A DNA stretch of 64,000 nucleotides from Neorhizobium galegae (GCF_021391675.1 NZ_CP090096.1:310001-374000); one strand, 5' to 3'. Positions 51,728 to 60,546 are shown, counted from the first letter of the stretch. Notes: a model not told the origin generated them from the letters alone. Numbers and translations are program-made.

Positions 51728-53227
51728 ATGCGTGAACAGGCCGATCTTAATCCATCAAAGGAACTCGTCACCGTTCTTGGCAAATTCAAAAGCAGCCTCG
51801 AAGTCGCCGATCCGATCGCAACGTTGAAAGACGGATTGATCGGTTCGAGGGCGAAAGTCGATGGGCCGTTCGGCTTGAAGGATCTCGTTTATGCCGACTA
51901 TGTCGCCTCGGGACGGGCGCTCAGGCAGGTCGAGCAGTTTGTTCTCGATGAGGTCCTGCCCTATTACGCCAACAGCCATACGGAGGCCTCCTATTGCGGG
52001 GGAATGATGACCCGCCTGCGGCGTGAAGCGCGGTCGGTCATCAAGGAATGCTGCGGAGCAGATAGCCGTCATGCCGCAATTTTTGCGGGATCCGGCGCGA
52101 CTGCTGGCCTCAATCGGCTCGTCAACCTGCTGGGCATTACCGATGCGATCGCTTCCGGCCGGCGGGTTTGCGTGATCGTCGGACCCTACGAGCATCACTC
52201 GAACATCCTGCCCTGGCGCGAGAGCGGCGCAGAGATTGTCGAAATCCCTGAAGGCAGCCGCGGCGGCCCGGATCTTGTCCTTCTGGACGAGGCTCTTCAG
52301 GGCACCGGCGCCGAGCTGACAATCTGCTCGTTTTCGGCCGCATCGAACATAACCGGCATCTCGACCGACGTCGCCGCCGTCACCAGGCTTGCAAAGCAGG
52401 CCGGTGCGAAAATCGTCTGGGATTACGCCGGCGCCGGACCCTACATGCCGATCTCGATGACGCCGGAGCAAGGCGCCGAGATCGACGCGATCGTGGTTTC
52501 GCCGCACAAGTTCCTCGGCGGCCCGGGCGCCTCCGGCGTGCTGATCGTGCGACATGACGCCGTCGTCACCAACAAGCCGTCCTGGCCGGGCGGCGGCACC
52601 GTCAAATTCGTATCGCCCACCTGCCATGATTACAGCGACAGCCTGGAAGCCCGTGAAGAAGCCGGAACGCCCAATGTCGTCGGCGACATTCGTGCGGCAC
52701 TTGTCTTCCTCGTCAAACATGCGATCGGATTGGAGGAAATCCGGCGGCTGAACGACGTCTTCACGCAAAGGGCGCTCGCCGCCTGGCAAGACGTGCCGCA
52801 GATCGAGCTTCTGGGCTCCCCCTCGATGGCGCACCTGCCGATATTCTCGTTTCGCATCAGGGACGGCAAGGGTAGCTATGTTCATCAGCAATTGGTCACC
52901 CGCATGCTGAGCGACCGGTTCGGCATTCAGGCCCGCGGGGGCTGCGCCTGCGCAGGCCCGTATGTGCACCGGCTGCTGTCGATCGATCCCGAAACGTCGG
53001 AGCGGATCAGGCAGGCGATCCTGAACGGCAACGAGATCGAGAAACCGGGCTTTACACGGCTCAATCTGAGCGTTCTGCTTTCGGACGAGACCGTCCAGTT
53101 CATCCTTCAATCTGTCGCACAGCTGGCGCGGGATGCGGCTTCCTATACCGAGTTCTATACATTCGATCCCGCACGGGCGATCTTTTCTCCGCGTGCACCG
53201 GATCTTCGGGAGGCCAGTTATGCATAG
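51728..53227 (+). CDS. Class V aminotransferase, cysteine desulfurase-like
   Basis: A 499-residue PLP enzyme of the class V fold. Features: YADYVASGRALRQVEQFVLD near residue 55, TEASYCGGMMTRLRREAR, FAGSGATAGLNRLVNLLGI for phosphate binding near 125, a PLP-contact region WDYAGAGPYMP near 233, and the Schiff-base Lys in IVVSPHKFLGGPGASG near 262. RGGCACAGPYVHRLLSIDPE near 404 holds closely spaced Cys residues. It is longer than IscS/SufS. It starts eight bases after GGAGAA and its last eight bases overlap the next gene. Likely removes sulfur from a cysteine-like substrate in catabolism. Confidence 0.83.
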   Translation: MREQADLNPSKELVTVLGKFKSSLEVADPIATLKDGLIGSRAKVDGPFGLKDLVYADYVASGRALRQVEQFVLDEVLPYYANSHTEASYCGGMMTRLRREARSVIKECCGADSRHAAIFAGSGATAGLNRLVNLLGITDAIASGRRVCVIVGPYEHHSNILPWRESGAEIVEIPEGSRGGPDLVLLDEALQGTGAELTICSFSAASNITGISTDVAAVTRLAKQAGAKIVWDYAGAGPYMPISMTPEQGAEIDAIVVSPHKFLGGPGASGVLIVRHDAVVTNKPSWPGGGTVKFVSPTCHDYSDSLEAREEAGTPNVVGDIRAALVFLVKHAIGLEEIRRLNDVFTQRALAAWQDVPQIELLGSPSMAHLPIFSFRIRDGKGSYVHQQLVTRMLSDRFGIQARGGCACAGPYVHRLLSIDPETSERIRQAILNGNEIEKPGFTRLNLSVLLSDETVQFILQSVAQLARDAASYTEFYTFDPARAIFSPRAPDLREASYA

Positions 53228-54098
53228 ACCTGACGTCGCTGCATTCTTCGATCCGCGTACCTGTTCGATCCAGTACGTGGTGAGCGACCCGCAAACCAAG
53301 GCCTGCGCCATCATCGATCCGGTTCTCGACTTCGATGAGAAATCGGGCTCGACGGCGACCCATAACGCTGATGCCCTGCTGGACCATATCCGCCAGCACG
53401 ACCTGCGCCTGCAGTGGATCCTCGACACTCATCCGCATGCCGACCACTTCTCCGCCGCCGCCTACCTGAAAAGCGTGACCGGCGCGCCGATGGCGATCGG
53501 TGCTCACGTGATCGATGTCCAGAAAATCTGGGCGCAGATCTACAATTGGCCGGACCTGCCTGTCGATGGCAGCCAATGGGACCGCTTGTTCGCCGATGGA
53601 GAAACGTTCTCCCTCGGCAATATCGAGGTCGGCGTCATGTATTCGCCCGGCCATACGCTGGCGTCGATCACCTATGTCGCCGGCGACGCCGCATTCGTGC
53701 ATGACACGCTGTTCATGCCGGACGGCGGCACGGCCCGTGCGGATTTCCCCGGCGGCAGCGCAAGTGCTCTGTGGTCCAGCATCCAGGCCATCCTGGCGCT
53801 GCCCGGGGATACGCGGGTTTTCGTCGGACACGACTATCAGCCGGGCGGCCGGCAGCCGCAGTGGGAAAGCACCGTGGAGCGTCAGAGAATGGAGAACATC
53901 CATCTCAAGCAGTCTCCCGACAAGGACGAATTCGTCGCCATTCGCGAAAAGCGAGATCGCACCCTGCCGATGCCGAAACTGATCCTGCACGCGCTGCAGA
54001 TCAACATCAATGGCGGTCGGCTTCCGGAACCGGAAGCCAACGGCATGCGATACCTGAAGCTCCCCGTCGGTGCGTTTCAAGGCTGCGCCTGGTCTTGA
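53220..54098 (+). CDS. Metallo-beta-lactamase-fold hydrolase, persulfide dioxygenase-type
   Basis: A 292-residue MBL-fold protein of the ETHE1/Blh-like class. The iron/zinc motif is WILDTHPHADHFSAAAYLKS near residue 65 (HxHxDH). Further ligands are in MYSPGHTLASI near 140, FVHDTLFMPDGGTARADFPG near 160, and VFVGHDYQPGG near 205. GTARADFPGG is characteristic of persulfide dioxygenase and Blh proteins. ATG lies inside the desulfurase-like gene's end (ATGCATAG), so translation is coupled. It probably oxidises the persulfide or sulfide made by its partner. Confidence 0.85.
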   Translation: MHRPDVAAFFDPRTCSIQYVVSDPQTKACAIIDPVLDFDEKSGSTATHNADALLDHIRQHDLRLQWILDTHPHADHFSAAAYLKSVTGAPMAIGAHVIDVQKIWAQIYNWPDLPVDGSQWDRLFADGETFSLGNIEVGVMYSPGHTLASITYVAGDAAFVHDTLFMPDGGTARADFPGGSASALWSSIQAILALPGDTRVFVGHDYQPGGRQPQWESTVERQRMENIHLKQSPDKDEFVAIREKRDRTLPMPKLILHALQININGGRLPEPEANGMRYLKLPVGAFQGCAWS

Positions 54099-55266
54099 GC
54101 ACGAGCCCATCCGTCTGACTGTCGGCGGCGCGGTCACCAGCAAGTTCACGTCTCGAGGCAAAGTCACGCGTGCGGTTTTACGCATGATTGACAGATAAAA
54201 CCGCACGGACTGTCGACTGCAAAATGAGGATTTTAGGGAGATTTCACCCCTTCGAGGAAGCAGCATCACAAGGCCGTCGATGAATCTGCCTTTGCTCTTA
54301 CCCCAGAGAGACTATGCCGACGAAATTCCGATTCGTCGACATGCCTTTATGACCTATCGCATACACCAACAGGTCATAACAATCTGCGAAAGAGCGAGGC
54401 CTTATCCGTCCCGAAGCAGATTGCAACGACCCCTCCCCTGCCCCCGGCCGCTGAAATTGAACCCAGGAGATTCTGCGGAGAACAGTGATGCACATGCGTC
54501 GATTGCCGCGCCAAAGATTATCACCGTTGAACCGAAGCCGAGCAAACCGGCTGATTCCGCTCTCTGATGAATAGGCCGCTCTAAAGCCCGGAATATCGCG
54601 GCAACGCGCGATCGGCTGTCTCCTGCCGGCCGGCCGCCAAGGAACCGTCACTGCATCGCCCGCGCTTTATGAAACTCCCATACCCCGCGAGGCAGGTCTC
54701 CTCCACAGCAACCCCAGTATTCACGCCGAGCGACAGCCTCTTCGCGGTAGCTTTCATTCGAGCGGTTCGGCCACGAGAGCGACGACGACGCCCCTCCCCC
54801 GGCTGCGGTTGAGAACCCATAATTCCGATCACATCCCGCCGCTCGCCCCAACCGTCGGGGCAGCTTTGCGGCGCGCACCCCTTTCGAAGCCAACGCTGTC
54901 CCGCCAACGGCCCGAGCGGTCGGCGGCCAGGTCCTTGGCCCGCTGGTCGCTGCTGTCGGACATTCGCGGCCTGGGCGGCGGACGACGCCTCACCCCCAGA
55001 TCGTCAACCGAGCCTTCAGATCGCCAAACAAGCACTCCGCGCCATGGGCGGGAAGCGGATATCGAGCAAGACAGGCACGGACACTCCAATCCGCCCCGGG
55101 ATGACCGCAACCGGAACCCCGCTCACGCTCGTTGACCGGAGGGCCGTGCCGCCTCGTTTTCCCAGCATTCATGATCGTAGCCGAAGAGGTTGGCCGACGT
55201 TTCCGCGCTTCGTGAAGCGGCGCAATTCGCACAAGTCGCAAGCTCCAGATCTTCGAAGACTTCGCA

Positions 55267-55282
55267 GTAGTCCGCGGACCAC
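55267..55282. promoter_or_regulatory. parS-like palindrome 1 (imperfect)
   Basis: GTAGTCCGCGGACCAC, one base pair off a perfect palindrome. The central TCCGCGGA is shared by all three sites near repABC. Confidence 0.6.
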
Positions 55283-55348
55283 CGCTGACGAAAGAAGAGG
55301 CCAGCGACCGGCTTCCGCGAGCAAACTACTCTGCGAGGTGCCATACGA

Positions 55349-55364
55349 GTAGTCCGCGGACTAC
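55349..55364. promoter_or_regulatory. parS-like palindrome 2
   Basis: GTAGTCCGCGGACTAC is a perfect 16-base palindrome, 82 bases after the first site. It differs by one symmetric base pair from the site inside repB, so it is a likely RepB binding site. Confidence 0.7.
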
Positions 55365-55511
55365 CCCGCATGACCGAGATTCGCCTGGCGCCAAATCGAA
55401 CGGAAACGGAGGGCAGAAAGACGCGTCAGCGGCCGCAGCTGGGCGTAAAACAGCGGGAAAATGGCGGTTTGGTTAAGCGTTTGTAAATCGGTAACGAATC
55501 GGGGCATAATA

Positions 55512-55556
55512 TAACTGCGCAGTTAAAGCGCTTTCTGTGAAAATTGCGCAGTTAAA
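55512..55556. promoter_or_regulatory. Candidate repA operator with repeated TGCGCAGTTAAA
   Basis: TAACTGCGCAGTTA (55512-55525) is a perfect palindrome. TGCGCAGTTAAA recurs at 55516 and 55545, 29 bases apart, ending 15 bases before the repA ATG. RepA proteins repress their own promoter with RepB, and operator palindromes of this kind lie at that place in other repABC operons. Confidence 0.6.
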
Positions 55557-55570
55557 CGGGAAATCAACAA

Positions 55571-56764
55571 ATGCAGCCGAGTCTCGTTATCCAGGACGAT
55601 CAAGAGCATCTTCCTTCACTTCTGGCAACAGACGCCCAGGAGCTGTCCTATCAGCTCCAGCAGCACCAGGCTAAAATCTTTCCGCCACTTTCCCAAAAGA
55701 CGATGCGGTTCTTTTCCCCTGCCGAAGCCGCAAGCTTCATAGGCATCGGCGAAGGTTATCTGAGGCAGGTCGCGGCCGAAGGCCACGGCCCGGATCCGCT
55801 CGCCAATGGGCGGCGCCTTTATGGTGCGGAAGATATGGACCGCATTCGCCGGGTCCTCGACGAACGCAACGGAACTCCGAAATATGTTCCGGCTCGCAAG
55901 GGCGCCGACAAGCTTCAGATCGTGTCGGTCATGAACTTCAAGGGCGGTTCGGGCAAGACGACCACCGCCGCCCACTTGGCGCAATATCTGGCCTTGAGAG
56001 GCTACCGCGTTCTGGCAGTCGATCTCGACCCGCAGGCTTCCCTTTCGGCCCTGTTCGGCCATCAGCCCGAGCTGGACGTGGGAGAGGCAGAGACGCTCTA
56101 CGGCGCAATCCGGTACGAAGATCCGCGGCCGATCGCCGATATCGTGCGCGCGACCTATACCCCCAATCTTCATCTGATCCCCGGCAATCTCGAGCTCATG
56201 GAATTCGAGCACGAGACCCCGAAGGCAATGGCATCCGGAACCGCTGAGACGATGTTCTTCGCGCGGATAGGCGAGGCGTTGACAGAAATCGAAAGCCTCT
56301 ACGATGTCGTGGTCGTCGATTGCCCGCCGCAGCTCGGGTTCCTGACTATGTCCGCACTCTGCGCGGCCACCTCCGTCTTGATCACCGTCCATCCGCAAAT
56401 GCTCGACGTTATGTCGATGTCCCAGTTCCTGACCATGACGAGCGAGCTCATGTCCGTGGTCGAAAGGGCAGGGGGCCGGACGAGTTACGATTGGATGCGG
56501 TACCTCGTCACCAGATTTGAACCCAATGACGGCCCGCAAAGCCAGATGACAGGCTTCATGCGCGCGATCTTCGGCAACCGCATGCTTCAGAATGCGATGC
56601 TGAAGTCGACTGCCATCGCCGATGCCGGCGTGACGAAGCAAACGCTCTATGAAGTGGAAAGGTCGCTATTCGTACGCGGCACCTACGATCGGGCCTGGGA
56701 GTCGCTCAATCTCGTGAATTCGGAGATCGAAGCCCATATCCGATCCACGTGGGGAAGGAAGTAA
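55571..56764 (+). CDS. repA: Plasmid partitioning protein RepA (ParA-family ATPase)
   Basis: A 397-residue ParA-type ATPase that segregates the replicon and represses its own operon. An N-terminal winged helix (residues 45-100: FFSPAEAASFIGIGEGYLRQ) binds DNA. The deviant Walker A NFKGGSGKTTTAAHLAQYLA is near residue 124, VLAVDLDPQASLSALFG near 150 and VVVDCPPQLGFLTMSAL near 250. Length matches RepA of repABC replicons (about 400). repB follows four bases after the stop. Confidence 0.97.
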   Translation: MQPSLVIQDDQEHLPSLLATDAQELSYQLQQHQAKIFPPLSQKTMRFFSPAEAASFIGIGEGYLRQVAAEGHGPDPLANGRRLYGAEDMDRIRRVLDERNGTPKYVPARKGADKLQIVSVMNFKGGSGKTTTAAHLAQYLALRGYRVLAVDLDPQASLSALFGHQPELDVGEAETLYGAIRYEDPRPIADIVRATYTPNLHLIPGNLELMEFEHETPKAMASGTAETMFFARIGEALTEIESLYDVVVVDCPPQLGFLTMSALCAATSVLITVHPQMLDVMSMSQFLTMTSELMSVVERAGGRTSYDWMRYLVTRFEPNDGPQSQMTGFMRAIFGNRMLQNAMLKSTAIADAGVTKQTLYEVERSLFVRGTYDRAWESLNLVNSEIEAHIRSTWGRK

Positions 56765-56768
56765 TTAG

Positions 56769-57770
56769 ATGGCACGAAAGAACCTCATCGAGATATCCTC
56801 TTCCACCTCGGCCCGCCCCGAACCGGTCGCGCCAAGGGACAATCGCCCTATCGCCGGCTTTGTGCCACAGGCCCGCAATCCGGCACCTGTTGGCGGGATC
56901 ACCAAGACACTCGGCAATATCACCGAAAAGGTCGAACGGGCGAACGATCTTGAACGGCAGCTGGCCCAAGGCCAGATCGTCGTCGAGATCGATCCTGGCC
57001 TTATCGACGCGTCCTTCGTCGAAGACCGACTGGAGATCGACGCCGTCCAGCTGAGCCAACTGGTGGAGCAGATCCGCGAGCATGGTCAGCAGGTGCCCAT
57101 CCTGGTGAGGCCGCACCCGCAGACGAAAAGCCGCTATCAGGTCGCCTACGGGCATCGGCGGCTGGCTGCGGTCAAGAAACTTGGCATCCGCGTACGGGCA
57201 GTTGTCCGCGAACTCACCGACGATCAGCTGGTGGTCAGCCAGGGGCAGGAAAACAGCGCCCGAACCAACCTGTCCTATATCGAGCGGGCGCTTTTCGCTT
57301 TGCGGCTCGAGCAACGGAGTTTTACCCGCGATATAATCATGGCGGCGCTGGGCGTGGATAAGGCCGCGCTCTCCAAGATGCTGATCGTGACGCGGCAGGT
57401 GCCGATCGCCTTGATTACAGCCATCGGCGCGGCACCGGAGATCGGCCGCAGACGCTGGCTGGAATTGGGAGAGCGCCTTGAGAGTGTGGATCCTGATCTG
57501 GTTCTGGCGGAGTTGTCCGCGGACAACTCCCGGCCGCTATCAAGCGACGAGCGGTTTCATCAAGCGCTGGCGCTGGCTTCCAGAAGGCCAGCCGTAACCA
57601 AGGCTCCTGCCGTCAACGCGAAAATTTCCGGGGTTCCGGTCCAGTTCAAGAAGAACGCATCGAGCGCAACTTTTGTTTTCGATAACAAGGCTGCGCCTGG
57701 GTTCGATCAATTCGTGCAGGAGAGGCTCCAGGGTCTCTTTGCAGAATTCCAGCAGAATAAAGGAGCGTAA
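56769..57770 (+). CDS. repB: Plasmid partitioning protein RepB (ParB family)
   Basis: A 333-residue ParB-type protein that binds parS and works with RepA. The N-terminal ParB nuclease-like region contains VEQIREHGQQVPILVRPHPQ and YQVAYGHRRLAAVKKLGIRV, with the nucleotide-binding GHRR and the ENSARTNLSYIERALFA motifs. A helix-turn-helix segment lies around residues 185-200 (IMAALGVDKAALSKMLIVTR). A perfect parS-like palindrome is embedded in its codons near residue 250. Confidence 0.97.
   Translation: MARKNLIEISSSTSARPEPVAPRDNRPIAGFVPQARNPAPVGGITKTLGNITEKVERANDLERQLAQGQIVVEIDPGLIDASFVEDRLEIDAVQLSQLVEQIREHGQQVPILVRPHPQTKSRYQVAYGHRRLAAVKKLGIRVRAVVRELTDDQLVVSQGQENSARTNLSYIERALFALRLEQRSFTRDIIMAALGVDKAALSKMLIVTRQVPIALITAIGAAPEIGRRRWLELGERLESVDPDLVLAELSADNSRPLSSDERFHQALALASRRPAVTKAPAVNAKISGVPVQFKKNASSATFVFDNKAAPGFDQFVQERLQGLFAEFQQNKGA
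57512..57527. promoter_or_regulatory. parS: parS-like palindrome 3, inside repB
   Basis: GTTGTCCGCGGACAAC is a perfect 16-base palindrome fitting the parS consensus of repABC plasmids, GTT-N4-GC-N4-AAC. It lies within the repB coding sequence (codons for LSADN). Confidence 0.8.
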
Positions 57771-57779
57771 ACCGCAAAA

Positions 57780-57830
57780 GAAAAAGGCCCCCAAGCGACA
57801 TGGTCGTGGAAGCCCTTCTCAGATCTTAGC
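57780..57830 (-). ncRNA. Antisense counter-transcribed RNA between repB and repC (incompatibility RNA)
   Basis: On the minus strand, TTGACA (57865-57860) and GATTCT (57842-57837) are spaced 17 bases as -35 and -10 elements. A start near 57830 would give an RNA of about 50 bases ending at a hairpin (GGCTTCC against GGGGGCC, CGAC against GTCG) and TTTTT (57785-57780). This matches the small antisense RNA known in repABC operons, which lowers repC expression and mediates incompatibility. Confidence 0.82.
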
Positions 57831-57873
57831 AAATCCAGAATCGCATTTCCTCGAATCACTGTCAAGAGTTTAG

Positions 57874-57900
57874 ACGCCGTTTGGGCGTGCGGATTTCTTT
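57874..57900 (+). promoter_or_regulatory. Hairpin in the repC leader (attenuator/translation-blocking stem)
   Basis: ACGCC pairs with GGCGT across GTTTG, then GCGGATTTCTTTT. In other repABC operons, pairing of the antisense RNA allows this stem to form and reduces repC expression. Position, 36 bases before repC, agrees. Confidence 0.6.
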
Positions 57901-57923
57901 TGCCTTAGCGAAAGTGAAGGCAG

Positions 57924-59198
57924 ATGGAGAGTAGGTATGTGACGACGCCCTTTGGGCGGCGGGCGATGTCGCTTGGCATGTTGGTAAATCAGCAACTCGC
58001 CGAGACGATAGAACCCGGAATTACCCGTAACAAATGGAAGCTGTTCAGAGCCGTCTGCGAGGCACGGCCGTCGCTGGGGGTGACCGATCGTGCCCTGACA
58101 GTGCTTGACGCGCTCTTGACCTTCTATCCGGATGACGAAATTTCCGAGGCGAGGGGTCTCGTCGTGTTCCCTTCGAACGCCCAGCTCTCTCTCCGCGCCC
58201 GTGGCATGACGGCTGCGACCCTCAGACGACATCTTGCCGTTCTCATCGATGCCGGCCTGATCCTGCGCAAAGATAGCCCGAACGGGAAACGTTACGCTCG
58301 TCGCAGTAGGGCTGGAGAGATCAATGAGGCGTTCGGCTTCAGCCTCGCCCCGCTTCTGGCGCGTGCTGCCGAGATCGAGAGCCTAGCCGCTCAGGTGGTT
58401 GCCGATCGGGAACTGTTGCGGATTACCCGGGACCGGCTCACCGTCTGCCGGCGTGATGTCGCCAAGCTGATTGCCGCAGCCTTCGACGAAGGCGTTCCCG
58501 GGGATTGGGGGACGATCCTCGACATCTTCCGAACGCTTGTGGGGCGGATTCCGCGTGTCGCCACCGTCAAAACCATCGCTCCCATTCTGGAGGAGATGGA
58601 CATGTTGCGCTCGGAAATTATCAACGTGTTGGAAATTCGAGTAAAAACGCAAAAAATCGACGCCAGAGAGTCTCAGATTGAGCGCCACAAACAGAATTCT
58701 AATCTTAAATACCATTCTGAATCTGAACCACGCCACGAGACCACGCATGCCGTACCCCCGCCGGACAACCTCCAACCGCAGAGTGAACCCGCCGGAGGTA
58801 AACAGAGCAGTCAAAGAGCGCCCCACAACGACGGCGTAGCCTCGAAATCACTGCAATCCTTCCCGCTCGGGCTCGTGCTCCAGGCCTGCCCGCAGATCGG
58901 AGACTATGGGCCGGGTGGGAGGATCGACAACTGGCGCGACCTGATGGCGGCGGCCGCCGTTGTCCGCACCATGCTTAGGGTCAGCCCTACCGCGTATGAG
59001 GAAGCGTGTATGGCGATGGGGAGGGAAAATGCCGCGACCGTCATGGCCTGCATTCTCGAGAGGGGAGGGCACATCAACTCGGCCGGCGGTTATCTGCGCG
59101 ATCTCACCCGCCGTACCGAAAGAGGCGAGTTCGCCGTCGGTCCGATGCTAATGGCCCTTGCGCGGGCAGGGGTTCCCGGCAGTCGGCTCGCGGGCTGA
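57924..59198 (+). CDS. repC: Replication initiator RepC
   Basis: A 424-residue initiator found only in repABC-type replicons. The conserved N-terminus reads VTTPFGRRAMSLGMLVNQQL, and FRAVCEARPSLGVTDRALTV is the next landmark. A DNA-binding region (SNAQLSLRARGMTAATLRRH) is near residue 80. The C-terminal domain after residue 300 holds ACPQIGDYGPGGRIDNWRDL and NSAGGYLRDLTRRTERGEF, typical of RepC. ATG at 57924 has GAAGG just upstream. Confidence 0.97.
   Translation: MESRYVTTPFGRRAMSLGMLVNQQLAETIEPGITRNKWKLFRAVCEARPSLGVTDRALTVLDALLTFYPDDEISEARGLVVFPSNAQLSLRARGMTAATLRRHLAVLIDAGLILRKDSPNGKRYARRSRAGEINEAFGFSLAPLLARAAEIESLAAQVVADRELLRITRDRLTVCRRDVAKLIAAAFDEGVPGDWGTILDIFRTLVGRIPRVATVKTIAPILEEMDMLRSEIINVLEIRVKTQKIDARESQIERHKQNSNLKYHSESEPRHETTHAVPPPDNLQPQSEPAGGKQSSQRAPHNDGVASKSLQSFPLGLVLQACPQIGDYGPGGRIDNWRDLMAAAAVVRTMLRVSPTAYEEACMAMGRENAATVMACILERGGHINSAGGYLRDLTRRTERGEFAVGPMLMALARAGVPGSRLAG
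58615..58730 (+). other. oriV: AT-rich segment inside repC, probable oriV
   Basis: A clearly AT-rich stretch (with AAAAACGCAAAAAATCG and TCTAATCTTAAATACC) within otherwise GC-rich repC. In characterised repABC replicons the replication origin is inside repC at such a segment. Boundaries approximate. Confidence 0.6.
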
Positions 59199-59390
59199 GC
59201 GTGAGGCAGCGCCTGGGACCGCTGAGATGCAGGATCGGCGTGCTTTTTTAAGTCGACGGGGTGTGCGGTTATCCGCAAGATAATCGCATAAATCCGCTCA
59301 CATTAATTACGGCGATGATCTGGTATCAGCCAGCGATTCCGCCAAGGAGAACGACAAGGATGCGGTATCGAACCACTTTCCCGACGACCA

Positions 59391-60272
59391 TCAGGATGGG
59401 GTGGCCTGTATCCGGTTGGCGTTAGGACGGCGCAGATTGAAAAGATTACCAGCGAGGATCAGTCCCGCACCGATCGCCGTAAAGCTGTCGATAGCCTCGG
59501 CATACAGGAGGTAACCAAGGAGGGCGGACAACGGCACGCGCAGATAGTCCATCGGCATCACTACCGTTGCGTCGGCATGGAACAATGCCTTCGCCATGCA
59601 ATAATGGGCGAAGGTACCTGTAAACGCGATCAGGAAGATCCATGGCCATGTGGCTGCAGATGGCCAGACCCAAACGTTAAGTGCCGGTACTATTCCGATG
59701 ACCGATTGAATGACGAGCATCCAGAAGATGATCTTCGTTGCGCTGTCGGAACGTGTCAGGGCCTTTGTGGTGATGAAGGATATGGCGAATACAAAGGCTG
59801 CTCCGAGCACGATGAGGTGACCCGGGTTGAGCGCCGCCGCACCGGGGCGCACGATCAGCGCCACGCCGACCAGACCGAACAGGATCGCCACGCTTTTACG
59901 CCATGTCAGCCGTTCCCCGAGAAACGCCGCGGCCATCAGAGCTGCCCAGATGGGGGCGGTGAACTCGATGGCGATGACCTGCGCCAGCGGGATCAGTGTA
60001 AGGCCCATCAGCCAGGCGAACTGGCCGACATAGTGGGCAACGTTGCGGCCTATGTGGCTCGGCAGAATGCCCGTTCGCATCGCCTTGATGCCGCCTTCGC
60101 GATGGACAAGCGGCAGCAGCATGAAGAAGGCGATGACGGAGCGCATCTCCATCACCTGAAAGACGTCGATCTCGCGGGTTACGGCACGACCCGAGACGGC
60201 CATGAGCAGGAGCAATGCGATGGATGTCATCATCCACGCCGCCGCCCTGATATTTGACTGCTTATTTTCCAC
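59391..60272 (-). CDS. EamA/DMT family transporter
   Basis: A 293-residue membrane protein with ten predicted spans arranged as two EamA repeats. First repeat includes VIAIEFTAPIWAALMAAAFL then GERLTWRKSVAILFGLVGVA; second includes VVMPMDYLRVPLSALLGYLL and YAEAIDSFTAIGAGLILAGN. This is typical of drug/metabolite exporters. Substrate unknown. A possible small upstream open frame (60262-60546) overlaps its start, and a hairpin leader precedes it. Confidence 0.9.
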   Translation of the reverse strand: MENKQSNIRAAAWMMTSIALLLLMAVSGRAVTREIDVFQVMEMRSVIAFFMLLPLVHREGGIKAMRTGILPSHIGRNVAHYVGQFAWLMGLTLIPLAQVIAIEFTAPIWAALMAAAFLGERLTWRKSVAILFGLVGVALIVRPGAAALNPGHLIVLGAAFVFAISFITTKALTRSDSATKIIFWMLVIQSVIGIVPALNVWVWPSAATWPWIFLIAFTGTFAHYCMAKALFHADATVVMPMDYLRVPLSALLGYLLYAEAIDSFTAIGAGLILAGNLFNLRRPNANRIQATPS

Positions 60273-60546
60273 GTATGTCTTTCTTCCCGCCGCGTAGCAC
60301 GAGGGTCACAACTGGGCTCAGCCATGCACCGGGGCGGCTTCTCCTGGCCGGGGTAGATACGACGGAAGGTCTGTCGTTGTGAATAGTCCACTTCGAAGCA
60401 TCCGCGCCTCCCTGCGAACGCTGGACCAATGGCTTAGCTGTCTCTCCGCGGCTCTCGTCGCCGGAGAGACAGAACTTGATGATAAGGACGCCAGGCGCGG
60501 GTATGCCGCCGTGATAACGGTAGTAGGTGTGCTTTGTCTCCTCCAT
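60262..60546 (-). CDS. Possible small leader ORF before the EamA gene
   Basis: A 94-residue frame beginning MEETKHTYYRYHGGIPAPGV, with GGAAGG upstream. Its stop overlaps the EamA start by 11 bases, which would couple translation. The first 27 residues look protein-like, the rest does not. It covers a perfect 11-base hairpin. No family recognised; it may be only RNA leader. The 60273-60619 gap holds nothing else visible. Confidence 0.25.
   Translation of the reverse strand: MEETKHTYYRYHGGIPAPGVLIIKFCLSGDESRGETAKPLVQRSQGGADASKWTIHNDRPSVVSTPARRSRPGAWLSPVVTLVLRGGKKDIRGK
60438..60472 (-). promoter_or_regulatory. Stable hairpin in the EamA gene leader
   Basis: CTGTCTCTCCG at 60438-60448 and CGGAGAGACAG at 60462-60472 pair perfectly over 11 bases with a 13-base loop, about 170 bases before the EamA start. 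A possible attenuator or structured leader; no known riboswitch class is recognised. Confidence 0.4.

Larger units (their letters stand above)
54099..55570. other. Long region without a convincing gene, upstream of repA
   Basis: About 1.47 kb. Short open frames exist on both strands (for instance 54280-54567 and 54809-55135) but none resembles a protein and codon patterns look random. An 11-base perfect inverted repeat, GTGCGGTTTTA at 54170-54180 and TAAAACCGCAC at 54196-54206, lies near the left end and may be a terminator. Two parS-like palindromes and the repA operator lie at the right end. Confidence 0.6.

Noticed and set aside
54809..55135. Small ORFs upstream of repA as possible toxin-antitoxin genes
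   Set aside because: No ribosome sites, no family resemblance and random-looking codon use on both strands.
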